The notes under the pieces: model-generated | The model's database searches: none | Seen by the model: only the letters and a program-made list of their open reading frames with translations | What the model was told of the DNA's origin: nothing | Source of the DNA: Zea mays | Taxonomy: Eukaryota; Streptophyta; Magnoliopsida; Poales; Poaceae | Direction of reading: 5' to 3' | Assembly: GCF_902167145.1 (NCBI RefSeq) | Contig: NC_050096.1 | Location: forward strand, 180,641,825-180,705,824 | Length of the DNA: 64,000 nt | Part shown: piece after piece, positions 57,118 to 64,000 of the stretch | Position numbering within the stretch: the stretch's first letter is position 1 | Layout: each line of letters opens with the position of its first letter | Made by a program: the position numbers and the translations under genes

Positions 57118-57841
57118 TATCTACTATAATTAAAGCACCAGTTTCAATGGTCGTCCCGCGTAATTTTTTACAAATAACCCCTCACAACAATTTCAAATTA
57201 ACCCACTGCATGCCAATAGATGGCCAAACGGCGACCCGGCACGGGCTAGACGCCCGCAGGCCACAACTCTGGCCCAGGCACGTCATGCCTGCCTGCTGAC
57301 TGTGTCGGGTCGGCCTGTTAATCCGTCAGCCCATTTGATTAAATCAGCGTAAAATGTTTAAAACGATGCATAAGGTGGGGTTCGAACCCATGCCCTGATA
57401 GAAGAAGGGCAGGAGACACTGGGTGAATTTGTCTAACCAGTAGAACATAATGCTCAGATATTTTTAATATTGAATATAAATTGTATATATGTATATACGT
57501 TTTTTTGTAAAATAAAAACATATAATCGTTTCGGGCCGGGCCAGCACTACGGGCCGAGGCTACAACCCAAGAACGGTACGACTTTCTTGGCTCTTGTAAG
57601 CATTAGGTCGTTTCTGTGACCACATTGGCGCAATGGACTCCATGGTGCTTGAGGTTGCTGAATTGGATGGAGAAACAATGATTTGTCACACTAACTAATT
57701 GTCATTGTGGATCAGAATCATAATGACAACTATAGTAGTAGAGAAGGGATTGTAGGAGTGCAGGTTGATTCTAAAGAAATATAGGGTTTTAAAAAAAATA
57801 TTAACGCATGACGACCGTTAAAACGGATGCTTTAATATATA
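57118..57841. repeat. Unclassified element with terminal inverted repeats of about 30 bp
   Basis: The left end TATAATTAAAGCACCAGTTT, then CAATGGTCGT, is mirrored by the right end ACGACCGTTAAAACGGATGC, then TTTAATATA, at about 80% identity. The left end also resembles a Helitron 5' end (A|TCTACTATA). A tRNA-like B box (GGTTCGAACCC, minus strand) lies at 57380-57390, and a protein-like fragment at 57612-57700. Class uncertain: TIR element or Helitron. Confidence 0.4.
57612..57700 (+). pseudogene. Unknown gene fragment, copy 1
   Basis: The frame reads HIGAMDSMVLEVAELDGETM, then ICHTN and a stop. A second copy in the opposite direction is at about 59935-60030. I do not recognise the protein family. 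Confidence 0.4.
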
Positions 57842-57956
57842 CTAGTCTAATACTCGTGCGTTGCGACGTACGCGATGGGATATGATCTAGGACCGCTGGT
57901 TGATTTTAAAGAAATACAAGGGGTTCTTTTTAAAGAAACTGGTGATTTAATATAGT
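57842..57956 (-). mobile_element. Helitron-like remnant of 115 bp
   Basis: On the minus strand it ends GCAACGCACGAGTATTAGA then CTAG (57845-57842) followed by T, a Helitron 3' end. Its other end starts TACTATATTAAATCACC, which lacks the usual TC. It is the leftmost of the tandem Helitron ends. Confidence 0.45.
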
Positions 57957-58019
57957 ACTAGTATAATACCCGTGCTAACGCTACGATTACGGGGAAGGAA
58001 GGGATCGGCAGCGGTGGCG

Positions 58020-58560
58020 CTATGAGTTAACAAATATATCGTGGGGACGCGGGCATCACAAGTGGGTAGCGCAGATGGGCGCGGGAGGCGGCGACGCGGA
58101 GGTTGTTGGTGGGGGCGCGACGCAGGAGGTGGCTAGGAGAGTAGTGGGTCGAGAAGGATGCAGAGATCGACACGGGGGAGCGGCGGCGTGTGCGGGTGGG
58201 CGAGAGGGGAAGATCACGGGTTTGCGGGGGCGAGTGGGCGACGGTGGAAGACTATCCATGTGCAAAACTTGTGCAGGCGTGGTCGCGCTCGACGCCCGAC
58301 GTTTCCGGCGACCGATGACGTCAGAGGCGAGGCCGTTCGCCGTGTTGAAGGACGCGGCTGCGCCAGTCTTGTCGACAGTCGTTTTGTCGTCGATCTCATC
58401 GGCGATGGACGCGTCGACGGCGGTCTCGTCGTTGGCGGCCTTGTCAGCGGCGGTCTCGTCTGTGGTGGCCTTGTGGGCGTAGGCTCGTTCAGGCTGCGTG
58501 AGATCGGCGTTTGGCTGGGAGTTGTCACGGGGCCGGAAGAGAAAGACGCGCTTGCGGAGA
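58020..58560. other. GC-rich, low-complexity segment inside Helitron H2
   Basis: Both strands are open over most of this stretch. A short GC-rich unit of about 15 bp around GGCGGTCTCGTC and GGCGGCCTTGTC is repeated at about 58412-58480. The minus-strand frame (58565-58056, 169 codons) is S/P/A/T-rich and has no recognisable domain. It may be captured gene sequence. Confidence 0.35.
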
Positions 58561-58860
58561 TCCAACTATATAGCCCACTCATTGAACTGTGTCGGTCTAG
58601 GCCTATAATCAATTTAGACCATGGCAGGCTTAGGTCATACCAGCAATTTTGTGTTTTGGGCCAGGTCATTATACATAACCTAGATGTATATGTATAGCCC
58701 ACGTGAGATGGCACCAGTCACGAGTTCTCGCCCAACTGTCAGCAAAGCTGGGCTTGTCCCCTATCGCGGGCCATGTGGGCGTTACCGACGCCGGCTCGCT
58801 AGCCTCTCTCCTTGTTGAGTCCAGTGAACCCAACGCGGTGCAGACCAAGCCCACCCCAAT

Positions 58861-59268
58861 ATGGTGCTGCTCGCCGCCGCGGCACGCCGCCACCACCGCC
58901 TCGTCCTCCGCACCCGCCTTCTCGCCACCACTTCCTCCACATACCCTCCTCTCCCTCCCGACCCTGTCCCAGACCCCGACCCCATCACCCCCGTGCCGTC
59001 CCCCGTTCGCACTCCCTCGGATGAGCAGTTCACGGCGTGGGTGACGCGGCTGCGCCCGGGCTTTACCGCGTCCGATCTCGCCGCAGCTATCACCGTCGAG
59101 GAGGACCCGGACCTCGCGCTCGCGCTCTTCCGATGGGCCGCGCTGCGCCCGGGGTTCCGGCATGCGCCCGAATCCTACCTCGCCGTGCTCACCGTGGCCT
59201 CGTCTGGCCGTCGCCCCGCCGCGGCCGAGGCCCTCGTCCACGACGTCTTTGCGGGGGCTTGCGGGTGA
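58861..59268 (+). pseudogene. N-terminus of a pentatricopeptide-repeat (PPR) protein, truncated
   Basis: An open frame of 135 codons starts MVLLAAAARRHHRLVLRTRL. The R- and A-rich, acid-poor N-terminus looks like a mitochondrial or plastid targeting peptide. A P-rich linker follows, then DPDLALALFRWAALRPGFRH and SYLAVLTVASSGRRPAAAEA, the usual start of a short organellar PPR protein before the first full repeats. The frame stops at 59266-59268, right after VHDVFAGACG, where full-length members continue with many 35-residue repeats. A G-box (CACGTG, 58699-58704) lies upstream, so promoter and first coding part may have been captured together. It cannot bind RNA as a normal PPR array. Confidence 0.6.
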
Positions 59269-59496
59269 TGCGTGCATGAGAGAAAATGCGATGAGCATGA
59301 TCCATTAAAGATGGACCGTTGGATGCGTTTCAGTAACATGTTAATTGTTGTTTATTTGATCTAGGACGTCGGATTTTTAAACTGCGATTTTTCTGAAGAT
59401 AATACGGTGGGTGGTTTTAGCAGGTGGATGACTGTGTGGGATGTAGTCTTTGGTGTACTTAGTATAGTCTTAACTGGTGGGTTTAAGGGGTAGAGA

Positions 59497-60564
59497 CTAG
59501 TCAGTTGCCCGTGCGTTTCGACGGCTCACAACATTACCGACGTAAACTATCCATTAAATAGATCTCAAGATTTTTTATTGATTATCCCGCTCTCCACATA
59601 ATATTTTTTTGATTTGAGTAACTGATGTTGTTGTTTACTCCATTCAATACGTCATGGTACAACACGACCAATGAATGAAGCGATTAGAAGAGAGTTCACA
59701 ACGATTGACTGAATGAACAGAGATTATAGAATGACATAATTCCACCATACAGAGACCAAATAAGAGGAAGTTTGTGAGCTCAAGTTTATAAAATAAGTCA
59801 CATGAACTCAAACTTATAAAAAAGATAGATCAAAATATGGAGTGGTTGCTAAAGTCAGGCATCAATAAAAACTGGATGTGCTCCATACAAATTATGGTAC
59901 TTCGTAGCAATTACGAACTTTTAAACCCAACAAATAATCTTTTCTTTTACTATTAGCATGACAAATCATTGTTGTTCCATCCAATTCAGCAACCTCAAAT
60001 ACCATGGAGCCCATTGCGCCAAGGTGGTCTCCGAAACAAACTAATGCATGCAAGAGCCAATAACACAAGGGACGAGCACCATATGGTAGTGCTTGCATGG
60101 ATCTCCAAATCCTAACACATATTTTTGCAGGATAACCTAAGTGTGGGAAGCGCCACCGTGTCCTCCTTAGCGACACACACGAAGAAAGGCCATGAGCAAG
60201 ACCGACTCGCCCCGTACCCGCGTTGACAAGCCTCGGTCGGCTCGTGGCTGCGACCGTGGGCGGGGGCAGTAGGTTGGGGAGGAAGAACATGGCGAAGGAC
60301 GGGAATACGAATGGGACGTTCGACAACGACGAAAACAATAGTGTGCGCATGCTGTGAATCGTCATCGTGGACGTGCAATAGCCAATGCGCGGGTCGGTGT
60401 CGAGGTTTGTGTCGGACGAATACGGGGAGGAGACATCTGCTCCCACGCCCTCTGCCGAGAATGGGTGGCGCGGAGGCAGATACATGAGGGGAGAAATAAA
60501 AGAAGCATGATGGCTAACGAGGTGGCGGTAACTGAGGCGAGGCCATCATTATCGTGTCTGGCGG
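59497..60564 (-). mobile_element. Helitron H3, 3' part; 5' end not found
   Basis: The minus strand shows the 3' end hairpin region CGTCGAAACGCACGGGCAAC then TGACTAG, directly followed by H2. No convincing Helitron 5' end (TCTCTACTA-like) was found between here and 63253, so the right boundary given is only where the hAT-type element begins. The stretch contains an unknown gene fragment. Confidence 0.4.
59892..60485 (-). pseudogene. Unknown gene fragment, copy 2, with surrounding open frame
   Basis: On the minus strand a 197-codon frame ends LGAMGSMVFEVAELDGTTM, ICHANSKRKDYLLGLKVRN. The first part is P-, R- and S-rich and may not be coding. The last 50 codons match copy 1 (57612-57700) at the protein level. 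A cysteine- and leucine-rich stretch, RPLCYWLLHALVCFGDH, precedes the match. Family not recognised. Confidence 0.4.
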
Positions 60565-60732
60565 CAGTGGCGGGCCCAGGGGTGTTTCATGGGTATTCAC
60601 TGAATACCCAAGTTTTTGGTGATCTATACTAATTTGTTAATAATGTATTATACAAAATAGTGTTAGAACAATAATTTCTTTAATCTTCTGAATTTTTGAA
60701 TACCCAACCTTAAATGTTTGGGCCCGCTTCTG
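60565..60732. mobile_element. hAT-type MITE (168 bp)
   Basis: Ends are CAGTGGCGGGCCCA and TGGGCCCGCTTCTG, imperfect inverted repeats of about 14 bp that start CAG, as in hAT elements. It is flanked by a perfect 8 bp target duplication TCTGGCGG (60557-60564 and 60733-60740). The interior is AT-rich with GGGTATTC motifs near both ends and codes for nothing. Confidence 0.85.
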
Positions 60733-60740
60733 TCTGGCGG

Positions 60741-61028
60741 GCCAGCCCGAGGCCAACCCATTTAATAGTGTCTGGGTTAGCCCCAGTATGAGCGTCGTGT
60801 CGTGCTTGGGTCGTAGCCTCAGCCCGTAGTGCTGGTCCGGCCTGACACGATTTCAGTGAAATGAAGATCATGAAATGAGTCGTAGTCGCCACCACACTCT
60901 TGGGTCTTACATGGTCGCTGATGGTTTAGTTACTCATTCTAGGGAATCAGAGGAAGATCACAAAGTACTACAAGAAACAAGAAAATATACTAAAGGATTT
61001 TAGTGAAATGAAGATCATGAATGAATGT
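60741..61028. other. Flank of the hAT-type MITE, no gene
   Basis: GC-rich repeat-like sequence (about 60741-60860) resembling 57230-57570, then AT-rich sequence. I see no gene. Confidence 0.4.
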
Positions 61029-63253
61029 CACACCTAAATTTAAGGGATAAACCCGGACGTGAATCAAATGTGTGCTAGGATCAAGTCTCACATATGATGA
61101 CTCATGGTACAGAAACAAATGTCACATCTTTAATATACAATGGAGTTCTATACAAAATAGTTAAATAATTCCATCATACGAAAACAATGATCCAACAACC
61201 ATAGTTGACTGGGAGACGACGGTCTAGACCTCTCACGAATCGCATGGCGGCATCCTTTATGCTCCTTATCTTGTGGTAGCTATCCTTGACCTGGAGGAGA
61301 GTACAACAAGGATGAGCTCACATACGTTCATCGCTCAACAAGTTGTGGGGAATAATGTGCATGAGCTCCCTTGCGGTGGAGGATCATGTGAAGTGTAAGG
61401 CTTACCAAATAAGATGGTTAAAGTTGAGCATTGCTTTTATAGTTGGTCAAATTTTTATTAGCAGTTACTAAGTATAAGTAAATACCAACCCAAATAAATA
61501 AGAGATCACAATTAATAATAACTCACACAAAGCAATGCACATGACAAATTAAGTTTAGTTTCATAAATTAATCATGTGAGAGTCCTGAGTCACTCTTGAC
61601 CCTGAGCACGGTTGATATACTAGTTTTTTACTCTGCAGAGATTGTGCCCTTTACCCAGAAGTCGTGTTACCCATTTGCCAAGGGATCGCGACATCCCATT
61701 CATCTCTACCGAGGAGACGAGGCAGAGTAGCACTATGAGTCCTTTACAAAGTTCCACTAGCTTCAGGAAACCCGCTACGGTTTCTGAGGAGGGCAATATA
61801 GGAATCCCTCGTCCAAAAAGCCATCGCAGCATGATTGACCCGGGAAACTCCCTATACCACAGCTCCTCTACCGCCCTTGTCCCTTTCGGGTAGGGTAGTC
61901 CTCCACTAGCTTTCCTAATTAGTCAGCCAAGGGCATCCCATTCCACCCTTGTGGTAGCACGGTTATCTCAAGTTAAGCTTCATGTTCCAATTAACACAAT
62001 GATCTTGTCATGAACAATAATTAGAACAACGGTATAATTGGAACATGATCATAATTCAAATGTAACAATAATCCCAAAACCAGGTAGAGCAATAGCAAGT
62101 CTACCCAATAATTCTTTTGTCTACAAGGGGAGGGGAACACAAAACTAGGGAAACCTATTAGGTCCCATCGAATTAACTTGAGCATGTCACAGTGATTAAC
62201 AGAGAACATTATGAGGTAAAGAAGAGTGATCAAGAGCACAACTTGCCTTAGACTTGAGATTCCCAGGTACTTCACCAATTTGGTCTTCTGTTGACTCGTA
62301 ACCTCACTGCTACTCGTAGAATACATACGAATAAACAATGAGTGCATAAAAATAACAGTACAACAAACATGAGAACAAACAATGTAAGAATACTCTACGC
62401 GATGCTACGAGATCGTAGGTTCGAGAATCACTAAAATCAGAGTTATGGTTGAAAAAGATATGTTTTCTGATGTTTTAGGTGTTTACACAATGAAACTATA
62501 TTCTATGTTGATTAATATAACCTGTGTGACAAACATATTACAAGGAAGTAATTAGTTCAACTTCAATCCAAGTTATAACTTGGTTAGAGATCATCTGCTA
62601 GTAAATTTATAATCAAAGTCAGATTACTTTAATAAAAAGATTAATCTACTATTCTTGGTTAAGTGAATATCTAATTATTTAAGCATGTGATATTTTACAA
62701 AACAAATGATTTTACAGTGTAGCAAATATTTACACAAAGCTAACGCAACTTGAACGGATCAATTCAGAGTTAAAACGTGCAAGTTATAAATTTTCTAGGA
62801 TTATTGGATTTATTTTTTAAAATTATTTTCCAGATTTTTATTTACTTAAAAGAAAAGCTATGGACTGCGACCATTATTGTGATAGAACCTCCCAAGTCAT
62901 TAGGCCCACCAACAGTTGTCCTTGTCCAATAGACTTCGGACAACCCTGTAGATGCACCTGACCACTTGACAAGTTCGGTATCTGTATTCCTTACCTTTCC
63001 CAAGAGCGTTTCACCCGTCCCGCAGTTATTACAACACATCGGAGGTACGAGTATGCGGAAGCAGTTACAACAACTTATTTTATATTAAAGTATGGAAAGA
63101 GTATTATTATTACAGACCAGTAAAATATAAGAGTGCTGGAGTAATATTATTACAACCCTGGGAGGCAAAAACCCCTCCCGATTATCAGTAAAAAGTTTTT
63201 AGAGGAGGACACTTCCTCCCGAAGCTTCAATCCTGATTTTCTTCCTTAGGCAC
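61029..63253 (-). repeat. Degraded Tekay-type LTR
   Basis: It starts TGTCACACCTAAATTTAAG. The block at 61630-61800 (CTCTGCAGAGATTGTGCCCT, then ACCCAGAAGTCGTG) matches in reverse the block at 33220-33300 of the solo LTR. The other end is not clear and may be cut by the Sirevirus LTR at 63254. A piece at 62860-63250 looks like a different repeat. No coding sequence. Confidence 0.5.
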
Positions 63254-64000
63254 TGAAGGGAAATAGGCTTACACCTTTTCCTAAATGATTTTGGTGGTTG
63301 AATTGTCCAACACAAATAATTGGACTAACTAGTTTGCTCTAGATTATAAGTTCTACAGGTGCCAAAGGTTCAACTCAAACCAATAAAAAGTCCAAGAAAG
63401 GGTTCAAATAAAAAGAGCAAAAGACAATCGAAGGCTGCCCTGGTCTGGCGCACCGGACAGTGTCCGGTGCACCAGGGAGATCAACTCCGAACTTGCCACC
63501 TTCGGGAATTCTGGGAGCCACTCCGCTATAATTCACTAGACTGTCCGGTGTAGCACCAGACTGTCTGGTGTGCCAAGCGGAGCAACGGCTACCCGCGCCA
63601 ACGGTCGTCTGCAACGGCTACAGTGAACAGTGAACAGTGCCGACTGCGCGCACAGAGTCAGAGCAGGCGTCAGATGGCGCACCGGACAGTGAACAGAACC
63701 TGTCCGGTGCACCACCGGACTGTCCGGTGGCCCACATGTCAGAAGCTCCAACGGTCGAACCCTAATGGTTGGGTGACGTGGCTGGTGCACCGGACAGTGT
63801 CCGGTGGCACACCGGACTGTCCGGTGCGCCATACGACAGCAGCCTTCCCCAACGGCCATTTTGGTGGTTGGGGCTATAAATACCCCCCAACCACCACACT
63901 TCGATGCATCCAAGTTTTCAGCCATCAAACCTCATACAAGAGCTCTAGACTTCATTCCAAGACACAAACAAAGAGATCAAATCCTCTCCCAAGTTCGGAA
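63254..64000 (+). repeat. LTR of a second Sirevirus (element I), runs off the window
   Basis: It starts TGAAGGGAAATAGGCTTAC, homologous to the LTR of C. No polypurine tract precedes it, so it is the 5' LTR of a plus-strand element or a solo LTR. The CCGGACAGTGTCCGG motif block lies at about 63449-63840. The TATA box GGGCTATAAATA is at 63871-63882. The LTR continues past 64000. The presumed left target duplication is ggcac (63249-63253). Confidence 0.85.

Larger units (their letters stand above)
57958..59496 (-). mobile_element. Helitron H2 (1539 bp)
   Basis: On the minus strand it begins TCTCTACCCCTTAAACCC at 59496 and ends GCACGGGTATTATA then CTAG (57961-57958), followed by T. Instead of a host A, its 5' end is preceded directly by the CTAG of another Helitron (H3). 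No helicase is encoded. It carries a PPR fragment in the opposite orientation (58861-59268) and a repeat-rich segment at about 58020-58560. Confidence 0.6.

Noticed and set aside
57365..57440. A tRNA gene at the GGTTCGAACCC box
   Set aside because: The B box is perfect, but no cloverleaf with acceptor and anticodon stems forms around it. At most it is a SINE-like remnant.
58056..58565. A 169-codon gene on the minus strand
   Set aside because: Both strands are open, the composition is simple, and short repeats explain much of it. Kept only as a low-complexity segment.
60617..60640. Helitron 5' end on the plus strand (A|TCTATACTAATTTG)
   Set aside because: It falls inside the hAT-type MITE, whose ends and 8 bp duplication are perfect; no matching 3' end follows.

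Overview
The window is intergenic DNA from a large grass genome, almost certainly maize (Zea mays) or a close relative. Three observations support this: CTTCG-rich gypsy LTRs of about 650 bp whose layout matches my recollection of the maize cinful-zeon group, a Huck-type element with the LTR end GGTCCCCGACA, and Ji/Opie-type Sirevirus LTRs with repeated CACCGGAC...GTCCGGTG motifs. Family names are from memory and were not checked against a library. I see no complete host gene. The window holds nested LTR retrotransposons, separated by two older islands that contain Helitrons, a small hAT-type element and gene fragments.

Left stack (1-19502), four levels deep: gypsy element D (+, ends at 19502) was hit in its 5' LTR by Sirevirus C (+, 7679-12688). 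C was hit by gypsy B (-, 6604-7678 visible), and B by gypsy A (-, 1-6603). The left ends of all four lie outside the window. Island 1 (19503-23853) carries a 2.7 kb Helitron (19862-22542) with a broken protein phosphatase 2C fragment.

Right stack (23854-56807), also four levels: gypsy E (-) contains related gypsy F (-, about 24715-50710). F contains a Huck-type element G (-, 27008-45938, with a perfect CCAAG target duplication). G contains a 4.4 kb Tekay-type solo LTR (29575-33944). Island 2 (56808-63253) holds a TIR-like repeat, at least three Helitron 3' ends in tandem, a PPR gene fragment, a 168 bp hAT-type MITE with a perfect 8 bp duplication, and a degraded Tekay-type LTR. A second Sirevirus begins at 63254.

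Coding logic: A, D and E each carry only a gag gene and, converging on it from the other strand, a three-exon antisense ORF (aORF) with its own TATA box. They have no pol. F carries protease, reverse transcriptase, RNase H and the aORF, but no recognisable capsid domain or integrase. Huck G has gag and pol plus its own four-exon antisense ORF. The aORFs of both groups share a domain I associate with the Pfam entry for putative gypsy-type transposon proteins (Transposase_28, PF04195). In A, D and E exon 2 is 793 nt every time, which supports the splice model. The copy in A is the only one open across all three predicted exons. Most coding regions are broken, and many of the stops fit C-to-T change at methylated sites.
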